From Schizochytrium sp. TIO01 (lineage: Eukaryota; Sar; Bigyra; Thraustochytrida; Thraustochytriidae): a stretch of 64,000 nt of DNA. Where the stretch lies: NCBI GenBank assembly GCA_004764695.1, contig SMSO01000004.1, positions 146,501 to 210,500 of the forward strand. The letters run 5' to 3'. Below the pieces are notes generated by a model that was given only the letters and a program-made list of their open reading frames with translations, was not told where the DNA came from and did no database searches. The position numbers were made by a program, and so were the translations under genes. Shown one piece after another: positions 29,411 to 38,472 of this stretch; position 1 is the first letter of the stretch, and every line of letters starts with the position of its first letter.

Positions 29411-30439
29411 CTATGTACTTGCGCATTCCATGCCATACGAGTGGTCAATCTCTACCTCATCAGGGCGTAAAATCGCAGACTCAATGCCGGATCCACGGCG
29501 AGTGCGTCCCGCAAACTTCTGAAAAATAGGACCGCTGCGGCATTCATCGCACTGCAGACATGAATTCAAACGATACTCACCGTTTTCCCACTGAAAGTCT
29601 TTGCATGCATTGTCCGGAGTGGTGTTAGGCGCGCGTTGAATTTTGTTTTTGCAGCCCAATGGCGCACTGTACTTCTTGTACGGCTGGCAAAAGTTCACAT
29701 CCCAAATGTTTTTCACTGGGTCGTTGCTCGGGGCGCTTGCATACAATGCGCAAATTCCACCACATTCCTTGGAGGTAGACACCGTATTATAGTACCAGAT
29801 GTACTTGCATGCAGGCTGCGTAAACCCAACATCCTCTAGACAGTTGAGTACAAGAGCTTTGATCTTTTCAGGGGCAAGGAAGGTTAACAAGTTGAGCATC
29901 GCACATTTACGAACTGGTGTGGTCAGGTCTGTCTCGTACAAATAGAGAGACAAGTCCTCCAGCGTTGAGCAAGCACCACAAGGGGTAATATGTGTCATGT
30001 ACACCGTTCCAGACGTGTTGCGAGCAGCGGCGTCTTCAGGCGTCAACGACAGAAGGTTATATTCGATCGTAGCAGAAGAGCTCGATACACGGGCCTCAGG
30101 GTTTGTAAACTCCACATAGCAGTTCATCGTCTCATCAATCACGGTCACGTAACCAGGGTCCTCCGGGTATGGGGTTTCTGTCTCATACGAGGTAAAGCCG
30201 ATGTCTTCGAGCACAGAATCCAAGTTGTTGCAGCTTGTTCTGGTCTTCAAGGTGTCGTAACATTCTTCATTCCATGACAGCTTGCGAGCAATGTCCGTGG
30301 AGGGCGCCAATACCTCCAAAAGGCCCATAGACCTCAAGTTTGACTTCACATCGTGCACGTTCCCCGCCAACGTTGGCACCGACAGGAGTGCAACGACAAG
30401 GCTCGTGGCCAGTATACTCGCACTTGTCACAGTGGTCAT
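29411..30439 (-). CDS. secreted Cys-rich protein, stramenopile-type, function unknown
   Basis: 342 residues from the ATG at 30439; the frame is open further upstream but without ATG. A signal peptide is clear (hydrophobic SILATSLVVALLSVPTLAG). The mature part has 17 cysteines and two possible N-glycosylation sites (NTS, NTT). Characteristic blocks are TPCGACSTLEDLSLYL, NCLEDVGFTQPACKYIWYYN, ECGGICALY and near the C-terminus GRTRRGSGIESAILRPDE. I remember similar spacing in unannotated diatom and other stramenopile proteins, but cannot verify this here. No membrane anchor follows, so it is probably secreted or lumenal and disulphide-bonded. It is convergent with the reductoisomerase gene. No function is claimed. 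Confidence 0.75.
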   Translation of the reverse strand: MTTVTSASILATSLVVALLSVPTLAGNVHDVKSNLRSMGLLEVLAPSTDIARKLSWNEECYDTLKTRTSCNNLDSVLEDIGFTSYETETPYPEDPGYVTVIDETMNCYVEFTNPEARVSSSSATIEYNLLSLTPEDAAARNTSGTVYMTHITPCGACSTLEDLSLYLYETDLTTPVRKCAMLNLLTFLAPEKIKALVLNCLEDVGFTQPACKYIWYYNTVSTSKECGGICALYASAPSNDPVKNIWDVNFCQPYKKYSAPLGCKNKIQRAPNTTPDNACKDFQWENGEYRLNSCLQCDECRSGPIFQKFAGRTRRGSGIESAILRPDEVEIDHSYGMECAST

Positions 30440-30796
30440 CGAGCTTACTATGCCTTTGGCAGCTTTCACCACCAACCAGGACCTTTTTCAATACTTGCGG
30501 TTGTAAGCGCAAACGCGACTTGCCACACGGAGCCTATGCTACCGATGCGGTTCTACACGTAGTTCGGGGTTTGCTTCTGCTGCCGAGTTGCACTCCAAAG
30601 ATTGCTCTTTGTTCAAAATTTTCATTCCCATTCTTTTATCCTGTGCAGCCCATTAATTCCCATACTATGTACATCTATCTATATATGTACATATATATAT
30701 ATAGAGATATTCCCTCTTACAAATGTTGAAGTACCTTTAAAAATTACGGAACAAAAACTGTGTTGCGCAATCGCTCTTTTGCATTACTAATCCATT

Positions 30797-30817
30797 CAGT
30801 CAGTCAGTCAGTCAGTC
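30797..30817. repeat. (CAGT)n microsatellite
   Basis: Five CAGT units. Confidence 0.8.
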
Positions 30818-31042
30818 GAACTTCGACATCCTTCCTCATCAACGCGCTCCATTCCGAAACCTGCTCCTGGGTCCTGACCGAGCCCGCCCTGAGGCCCAAG
30901 GTCCCTCGGCCTGCTCAGCATCGAAGAAGAAGACCGCAAGAACTCGAACCCTTTTATCTTCTTGAACTCTAAACGTGAAGAATGAATCGTGCATTGTGCA
31001 TTGCGCATTAATTGCGCGTGCATTGTGCATACAGTTTATCTT

Positions 31043-31072
31043 TCTATCTATCTATCGATCGATCGATCGATC
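31043..31072. repeat. (CTAT)n-(CGAT)n microsatellite
   Basis: CTAT units change into palindromic ATCG units. Confidence 0.8.
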
Positions 31073-32428
31073 TTTCCATTTACCTTTTAAGGCGGATCTC
31101 TTATTTGCTATCCACAAAGGACACTATTAAGGGGTACGCGCACTCACTCACGCAATTTATTTAACACTTAAAGTTAAATGAAATTAAACAAAAGCGAACT
31201 AAAAGAGGTCTGAAAAGCCGTGAGCGATGGCGACCTTGGCAACGACGCTTGAAGAAGCGGGATTGCGCATTGCAATCCACGCCGAAGGGAGCAGTAGAGA
31301 ACTTTGCGAAGGACGGCCACGTCGAAACGCTGGCGTGGCCGTCGGCGAGGGAGGGAGCAAGTTGAGGGCCGTGGACGCCCAGGAATGCAAACAAACTCGG
31401 GTTCCCGCCTTCAAGTTGAAGCTAGCTAATTAGCTCATCTTATCGATCTCGAGGATCTTCAAGTACGCTTTGAGAACTTGGGGCATGACACGGGAAGAGG
31501 GCGTCAGTGGAGGGCTGGCGGGAGTGCGTAGAGAAAGTAGAAGACGTCGTGTTGAGAGAAAGCGGGACTGGGATTTTGAAGGTGTGCAATCAATGCACGG
31601 CAAGGTCCTCAAAAGCACTCGAAAGCTAGCCTGTACTTGGCCTGGCCTTGACCCCTGCACTTGAAGTGCACGGACGAGATCCAAACCCTCCACATCAAAG
31701 CACATGCGGTACCGTGATAGACCAGGTGGACAGATCTCGTGCTTCGTGACCACGCGAATTTCGGGATGCGGAAAGATCAGATTTTGCTTTCTTGACCCGC
31801 TGTTAGTGCAAAGATGAAGAAGAGACTGGAGGGCGTGGGGCTCTGAAGAATAGCTGTACTGCTATGATCATTTCTAGCGACTGTGCTGTGAGATCACGGC
31901 TCTTCAGCAGATCACCATATATATGACGCGAACCTCTCGTGGCGTGTGCGTGGAGACAAGCATACAACCGTGTGACATAGTGTTGACTTTTATCCACAAG
32001 TTCTGTTCTCACACATGGCGTTTGCCGGTTTTGGGACTCGTGTTTGTTGCAAGGATCGATATAGGGGTTCTCACCAGGGGTTTCGTAGCAATGTGGGAAC
32101 GCTTTATTGAAGACCCTGACAAGCTTTACTTGGTTGGGCTCATTGTTGTGGAGTATATTGATATGAAAATCACAAAGAGGCCACTTTTGAGCCTAGAGTT
32201 TGCGATTACCCAGTATATCTTTTTCTGCAAAAGAAAATAAGTTATTAAATGATTTGATCAAATGAACTATCTGTCATATGCAATCGTTGATGGAATAAAG
32301 AGAAGTAGGGATAAGAATGACGCTCGTCACACCCAGCTCATTTATACAAAATTGCATTTGATAATTGAAGGAGAGACAAAGATTGAAAGAGAAATTGAAA
32401 TTATACCAAAATTACATTTCATCAAAAA

Positions 32429-35400
32429 TCATGCGCGAAAGAGCTCAAAAAGGTCATCCATAGAAAGCTTTTGAATCTTTTGAGAGGATGGATCTAGTGC
32501 CATGGAGTTGTCTTGCAGGGCATCCTGGGCCATTCGTGCCTTGCGTTCTTGCAGTGCTAAAATTCTCTGCTCAACAGTATCAATACAAATCATTCGGTAC
32601 ACATGCACAGGGCGAGTCTGGCCAATACGGTGAACACGGTCGATTGCTTGCTCTTCAGTTTGTGGATTCCACCATGCATCAACAATAAAAACTACCGAAG
32701 CGCTCACCAGGTTTAAACCGACACCTCCAGCTTTCAGACTCACCAGAAATACATTGCACTCGTTGTCGCTATTGAACCTGTCAATCGCCGCTTTGCGCTT
32801 GGCTTGGGTCAGACTACCATCAAGACGTGTATTTGAGATACCTTCTTCATTCAGTGAGCGCTCAATCATATCGAGCATCTTAGTCCATTGTGAAAAAACA
32901 AGAACTTTCACTGGCTTCAGATTTGGACGTAAAGGCTCTCCAAGATACCCTTCGCCAAATTCCTCTTGAGCAGTATTTGTCCATGATGGAGACTTTGAGC
33001 ATAGAACGGTGTTTAGGGCTTTTAGACGTTGCACATGCTGCATCAGTAATTCAAGCTTCGAAGACTTGCGCCACCTTGCCTCCACAGTTGATCGTACTTG
33101 CGTCGTCTCCTCTGCCTGCTGCGATGGCAGTCTCAAAGTATTAATGTCAAGACGCGAAATCTCTTTACGACACACCGGGCAGGTCATAGAATTACTATAC
33201 ACAAAAGTGCCTTCGAGGCAATCTTTACACATAACATGCCCGCACGAAGTGATTACCGCTGTTTTTGGCACATCGAGGCAGATAGGGCAATCCTGCTCTT
33301 TCAGTTTCTCCACATCTTCCAAGGTGCTTACAAGGTAAGCTTGCGAAGAACTTTGCGAACTGTCCGTGTCAGCTGCGCTCCCGCTATTTGCAGCAAATAA
33401 ACGGTCACGCAACTGGGCTACATACTCACGGTCAGAAATTGCCTTCGCTTTAGAGCTCTTCCCACCTGATGGGGTTGCCCCGTCCTCACTGTCAGAAGAT
33501 GAAAGAACCAGAAATGGACTGTCACACGCCTGACGCATTCGCAGCAACAAGGTAAAAATTGCCGCATATTTTGAGTTTGCTGAACCCGTAGCAACCAATC
33601 CATCAAACTCAGCCTTTGAACGGGAATATATAGCATCATAAAACATGCGTTCAGCTTCAGTAAGAACAACATCAATGACATTGAGATGTTTGGGGGGGAG
33701 CTTGTGAGCGATGGAAGTTCCAGTTTGCTCTTCCACGTCACGTTTTGTGCGCCGTAGCATGACTGGGCCATCCGTGAGTACGGAACGAAGGCGCTGCATC
33801 GCAGCGGCGCTTTTCTCTTTATCAAGTTGTTGCTCAAAAGGGATGCGAATAATTTTTGACCACCACGTATAAGAGTTCCACGGTTCGTGTCGCAAGAAGA
33901 GAAACAAAGCATACATATCATCAACGCTGTTTTGCAACGGAGTGCCTGTAAGGCACCATCGAAAACTAGAATCAAGTGCTGCTGCGGCACGTGAAGCGTT
34001 GGTCGTTCTATTTTTCACATTATGCGCCTCGTCCAGGACAACCCGTTCCCACTGAGTGTTAAATAGTGCTGACTTAGGATCCTGAAATTCTGAAGCTACA
34101 ACGCCATAAGTTGTCAACACACAATCATATTGCCCAAAGTGTGTTATGCCCCGTGTACATTCGTCAGAGTGGAACACAAGCACATTCAGCTTGTGCCCTT
34201 CTTTGACCTTATCAGCTATTTCGTTTTCCCATTGACTAACCAGAGATACAGGACAAACAACCAGAGTACCTGGACGAGAAGCAGGTCCACCTAAGATGTT
34301 GAGAGTGCCTTGTTTAATTTTGAAGGCCTTGCGACGCTTTCCTCCCCCGACATTTTCGGCATCCTCGAAACAATTTTCCTCATCCTCGCAACTATCATCG
34401 TCTAGACAGTGTACTTTCGCTGCAGACTTCTGGTCGGCTAAGCGCAATTTGGATCGACTGTTTGAAGCTAGAATTAAAGCAATAACGCACACAGTCTTCC
34501 CAAGTCCCATTTCGTCCGCCAGAATACCACCGCGCAAGGGTTCCACAGTCGGTGGGCTTCCAAATCGAACTTGACGAGTGTATGCATTCACGTAGTACTT
34601 TGTGCCCTTGCGATCACGAAAGGACCGCTCTTGCCAAAGGCTTTCGTCCTTCGATGCTTGCGGTAAGTCTTCACGGTCTAGCATCCAGCGCAATGCCACA
34701 CGTTGGTGAGGGCGGAGTTCCACACTCAAGCCTACCGGATCATCAGCCTCACCATCAAACTTATTTGCACCAAGAGTTTCTTCAATTCCGCGTGCCTCCT
34801 TTTCTGAAAGAGTGAGTACCGAGCCTGCTTCCTCGTTGTTGCTGTTTCCAGGCGATAGTTCCAAGCTCCCAGTAGCACCTATCGCGCATGATCCATATTG
34901 TAAAGGGTTGTTAATTACTTCGCAAAGTTCGAAGAACGCTTGAGCAGTGATATCAGTCCCATCGTTCAGCTTCTTGACGTCTGGGAACTTTTCAAATATA
35001 CTAGGACCCAAAAGGTCAAGGTGCAACAGAATGGGGATCTGTGTGAATGGACGAAGGCTCGGTGGGAAGTAGGCCTGCAATGAGGCGGTTGCGCGGATAA
35101 CACCTTCTTTCATAAGCAAATGCAAATGGCTTGATATCCACTTGGGCAGCCGCCCGATATAGGCTTCATCCTTTCCTTCGCCAATGCTGATACGTACAAT
35201 GGTCTGTTTCACCTTTCGTGAGCGGCCCTTACCAGACCTTTTGTCCATGCAAATCTCGTCAAAAGAAACTTTAAGGCTCATGTTAGGGGAGATGACTGCA
35301 CCAACTTCACCTTCGTCCATTGTTGTGGTTGATTCCGCATCTACAGCAAGAGCACAAAGCCGTTTTGGCCATTGGCGTACCACTGGCCTATCACGCTTGC

Positions 35401-35752
35401 TGGACGACTTGGCACTTGTGCGAGCACTTCCCAAATTCGTTGGATCACGTCTATTCTTTGCATTTCCCAAGTTTCTCTTTGAACTAACTGACACTGCCTT
35501 TTTATTGTCTACATCATCTTCATCGCTGTCAAGGACCATGATCTCGGTATCATTTGATGCAGATTGAGGCGAATTCGTCTTGCCTTTCTTGACGTTTCTG
35601 AATGCCTCGATCCCGCGATCCAGGAATACATTCGCAGCCTGGCTAATATTTCCTCCCACAGACTGGATTAGCTCCTCAAGAACCCGATCATCTACTTGAG
35701 TCTTGGACACGCCAAGAGTTGTCCTCAGCAAGTCTACGTTCGAGTCCATCAT
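32429..35752 (-). CDS. Rad5/HLTF-like SNF2 helicase with HIRAN and RING domains
   Basis: 1107 residues, ATG at 35752. Domains in order: an N-terminal UBA-like helical segment (about 8-50, SVGGNISQAANVFLDRG); a HIRAN domain (about 130-245, IGRLPKWISSHL), which binds 3' DNA ends; the SNF2 ATPase with Walker A GGILADEMGLGKT (about 410-422) and DEAH (about 571); a C3HC4 RING inserted in the ATPase (CPICLD near 820, CPVCR near 855); and the helicase C lobe ending with the motif QAIDRVHRIGQTRPVHVYR (about 1024-1045). This order defines Rad5/HLTF: nuclear replication-fork remodelling and polyubiquitination of PCNA in error-free damage tolerance. All catalytic motifs are intact. The UBA-like N-terminus is closer to the fungal/plant Rad5 type. 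Confidence 0.93.
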   Translation of the reverse strand: MMDSNVDLLRTTLGVSKTQVDDRVLEELIQSVGGNISQAANVFLDRGIEAFRNVKKGKTNSPQSASNDTEIMVLDSDEDDVDNKKAVSVSSKRNLGNAKNRRDPTNLGSARTSAKSSSKRDRPVVRQWPKRLCALAVDAESTTTMDEGEVGAVISPNMSLKVSFDEICMDKRSGKGRSRKVKQTIVRISIGEGKDEAYIGRLPKWISSHLHLLMKEGVIRATASLQAYFPPSLRPFTQIPILLHLDLLGPSIFEKFPDVKKLNDGTDITAQAFFELCEVINNPLQYGSCAIGATGSLELSPGNSNNEEAGSVLTLSEKEARGIEETLGANKFDGEADDPVGLSVELRPHQRVALRWMLDREDLPQASKDESLWQERSFRDRKGTKYYVNAYTRQVRFGSPPTVEPLRGGILADEMGLGKTVCVIALILASNSRSKLRLADQKSAAKVHCLDDDSCEDEENCFEDAENVGGGKRRKAFKIKQGTLNILGGPASRPGTLVVCPVSLVSQWENEIADKVKEGHKLNVLVFHSDECTRGITHFGQYDCVLTTYGVVASEFQDPKSALFNTQWERVVLDEAHNVKNRTTNASRAAAALDSSFRWCLTGTPLQNSVDDMYALFLFLRHEPWNSYTWWSKIIRIPFEQQLDKEKSAAAMQRLRSVLTDGPVMLRRTKRDVEEQTGTSIAHKLPPKHLNVIDVVLTEAERMFYDAIYSRSKAEFDGLVATGSANSKYAAIFTLLLRMRQACDSPFLVLSSSDSEDGATPSGGKSSKAKAISDREYVAQLRDRLFAANSGSAADTDSSQSSSQAYLVSTLEDVEKLKEQDCPICLDVPKTAVITSCGHVMCKDCLEGTFVYSNSMTCPVCRKEISRLDINTLRLPSQQAEETTQVRSTVEARWRKSSKLELLMQHVQRLKALNTVLCSKSPSWTNTAQEEFGEGYLGEPLRPNLKPVKVLVFSQWTKMLDMIERSLNEEGISNTRLDGSLTQAKRKAAIDRFNSDNECNVFLVSLKAGGVGLNLVSASVVFIVDAWWNPQTEEQAIDRVHRIGQTRPVHVYRMICIDTVEQRILALQERKARMAQDALQDNSMALDPSSQKIQKLSMDDLFELFRA

Positions 35753-36327
35753 CTGATTCTACACGGTATAACTAAGCAGTTCCGTTAGACTCTTTGAGTC
35801 TATAGAAACTAGCTTTCTCAACTTCACAGACTCCACCAAGAAGAAATGAATTTATAACAAGCTCCACGGTCTTTACAGCGTCTTAGCAAAGTTTTCCGGT
35901 GGCTTCGTGGTTATATATTTGCAAACGCGCTCCTTGCAAGATCTCTACAATCGTGAGCTATAGACCCGTGTATCTCACTAAAATCTTAAAAAGACCGCTT
36001 GAGAATGACCTAGTTGGCCCGCAAAAGAATCTTCGCGAACACGAGCTCGTCTAGCGACTCTCCGTCACTGCGAGCAGTTCACGGTTCTCTCTCTGGTGGC
36101 GGTCCTGAAGGCCCAAACTTTGAAACCAATAGGCCTTTTTATTTGTACCTTAACGAGCTTAGAACTGGCTTAGATAAAAAGCATTTGAAAAGGCCTATAT
36201 TTAGGTTACATAGTTCGTTCAGTAACGGTTCGTAACGTGCTAACGACGGAGAGCTAGAGAAGGGAAGCAGCAGAAACCAAGTTTTTCTTTCTTGCGGGCG
36301 CTGCGTCTAACTTTTGAAGAGGGGGCA
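35753..36327. other. intergenic
   Basis: 5' flank of the Rad5-like gene (minus strand) and of the possible small gene to its right. No coding region seen. Confidence 0.5.
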
Positions 36328-36867
36328 ATGAATGAGGACGAAGTGGAGCTGATTGCGGAACTCCGCGCGTTGCAATTCACTGTGGACAAGATGTAGGTTT
36401 TTGTTTCTTTGCTGTAGCGTGCGCGAACCCAAACTAAGAGCGGTGTGGAAGGTGATGGGGATTCAATTTGACGCTTGTACGAAAAGCGGATACGTTTACA
36501 GATATGCTTGTGCATAAACTAACTGTAAGAAGCAATGCGGCATATGCACTTGGAAAGCGCAGCGTGGTATCTCTTCGTTCGCTCACAGCAATGACAGAAC
36601 CTGGTGGAGGTTTTTATGAGGCCCAAAAGAGGGCAGCGAATGTAAGTGCAGAAAGATCTTTCACTTTGAAATGTGACTTCTAATATCATCACTTTATATC
36701 TTTTACGGAAAACTAATCATTTTAGAAACGGGCACTGATGGAGTATGATAAAGTCAATGAGAATCTGGGACACTTTGTTCAACTCTGCACGTGAAGCAGC
36801 AGAGCTACATGGTCATGATGAACAAGACAATCAAGATGGAAACGACCCAATGGACGCAGCAGATTAA
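36328..36867 (+). CDS. possible small multi-exon gene, model unresolved
   Basis: An ATG at 36328 opens a short acidic helix (NEDEVELIAELRALQFTVDK) that stops just after a good donor (AT/GTAGGT, 36393). A coherent frame at about 36491-36641 (MLVHKLTVRSNAAYALGKRS and FYEAQKRAAN) ends at a perfect donor (AAT/GTAAGT, 36642). It joins in phase through the acceptor TTTTAG (36725) to KRALMEYDKVNENL. A frame one base away then continues sensibly (WDTLFNSAREAAELHGHDE) to a TAA at 36865-36867. The exon 2/3 junction is convincing; the exon 1/2 phase and the late one-base shift are not. It may be a decayed gene, a sequence error, or have an exon I missed. Mostly helical product, family unknown. Confidence 0.4.
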
Positions 36868-37430
36868 ATCGAGTATGACCATTGATTCCAATGAATGTTA
36901 TCAATAGCTTCAGAAGCAATATATGAAGAAATGAGAGGTGAAAGTATCATACCATGTGCGTTTATATTATGTTTAACACGCGTTACAGTGGCTCGAAGGA
37001 TACACATCTGAACTTGTGTTCAAGAAACTTCGCTTCTCAGTCTTGTCATCAAACTTTGAAACCGTACTGAACGCCTACATAATAAAAGAAAAATGAAACC
37101 AAAGACTTTGGAAAGTACGACTGTACTATACATTAAACAATTTTAGCACTCTTTCTGTGCCATGTTGAGGGTCTGGGTTATTCTCGATGAGCTAACATGG
37201 AGGAAAACAAACAAGTGGAGTAGACATAAAAAATATAATCATGATAATGCAAACAATTTGGAAAGGAGTGTGTCAGGCTTTTGAGGGTGAGACCATGCAT
37301 ATACATTGCGCATGGCCCGTCGTCTGAGAGAAGAAATGAGTGAATGTACTTGAAGGAAGCTTTGTATGCTCGATGACAAGCTTCGAGAAATCCTACAGCA
37401 GCATAAAGAGTCAGGGTCTGTTTCTCTACT
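36868..37430. other. intergenic, nothing recognised
   Basis: AT-rich flank between the possible small gene and the 3' end of the coiled-coil gene at 37431. Confidence 0.5.
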
Positions 37431-37787
37431 CTACTGCGCAGGGTCTTTCTTCTCAGCAGCCTTCTTAGCTGCAATCCTCGCTGCGGTCTGCTTATCTGCC
37501 TCTGCCATGGCCTCTTGCACGGCGTTGTTGTACGCCTCTTCGCGACGCTTGAGGATCTCCTTTACCTTATCATCAAGAGCCTTTTCGAGACGCTTGATGC
37601 TTTCCGTATTGTCATGAACCAAATTGCGAAGCTGCTGCTGGCTCAACTCTTCACGCTGCCGCACAGATTTCTGCATCTTCGCAAGGCGTTCTTCTGAGGC
37701 CTGCAGCTCGCTTCTCACATTGAGCAACTTCGTCTTGGCCACCGGAATCTCCGCCAGCATTTTCATCGTCCGTGCCGCATTGCCCAT
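37431..37787 (-). CDS. small coiled-coil protein, unknown
   Basis: 118 residues from the ATG at 37787 (MGNAARTMKMLAEIPVAK). The rest is almost all charged heptad-type helix (SEERLAKMQKSVRQREELSQ) with a Lys/Ala-rich C-terminus (AARIAAKKAAEKKDPAQ). The frame runs open to 37862 without another ATG. A good splice acceptor (TTCTTTACAG on the coding strand) lies 7 bases before the ATG, so a 5'-UTR intron is likely. No family recognised and no membrane segment. The regular helix and the clean stop support a real gene. Confidence 0.65.
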   Translation of the reverse strand: MGNAARTMKMLAEIPVAKTKLLNVRSELQASEERLAKMQKSVRQREELSQQQLRNLVHDNTESIKRLEKALDDKVKEILKRREEAYNNAVQEAMAEADKQTAARIAAKKAAEKKDPAQ

Positions 37788-38472
37788 CTTCGCTCTGTAA
37801 AGAATTAAAGCAAGGCCTAACCCAGTTTCAAATCCCCCACAAGACACCAAGCCTTGTCGCAAGACCTCAGGCTTACTACACGCAATCCTTAATTGCTTTC
37901 CTGACTTTGCTTATTCATGCATTGTTTTTTTCACTCCTTCACTCATTCATTTACATAGCACTAGGTAGTACAGTACATTGCATTACACGAAGCAAGCTGC
38001 CATAGTGGAACGAAAGAACAGAACAAGTGGGACGAAGATGCCCAAGGTACTAGAAAATGTCTCTGTACCATAAAACAGGACACATGAGGACCAAAGCGAG
38101 GCTTCAGATTTTCATAGTCGTCTCCGCTGCGGAAATGAAGATGACAATGCGGGATCTAAGGCACGGCAAAACAGGATCGTAGCTTGGAGCGGCAAAGGCA
38201 GCGGCTCAGGTGGGTTTGGGCCCTGTAGCGCACGCTTTAGCAAGCCTGTTCAGACGTCGCACATCCCCGTGCTGGCGTTGACCTGAGATCGCACGGCAGC
38301 TGACGTGGCAGAGATCGAGCAAGCGAAGCGGATACTTGCGCCTTTATTAATAAGTTAGAGAGAATAAGGCACTAAGAAGAAGACGCAAGCTTCGAAAAGA
38401 CTTCGTTGAAGTCTGATATTGCAGACAAAGAGATTTGAGCAGAGTTGTCTGGGTTCAATATCAATTGGCACG
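37788..38472. other. divergent intergenic region
   Basis: Shared 5' region of the small coiled-coil gene (minus) and the Sly1 gene (plus). No coding region seen. Confidence 0.5.

Larger units (their letters stand above)
30440..32428. other. intergenic, possible unresolved exons
   Basis: Contains GTCA and CTAT/CGAT tetranucleotide repeats and GC-rich patches at 31.2-31.8 kb. A minus-strand frame open from about 31885 to 31430 has protein-like stretches (HPEIRVVTKHEICPPGLSR and the end VLKAYLKILEIDKMS) separated by low-quality sequence. It could be a spliced gene, but no gene model could be closed. Confidence 0.4.
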
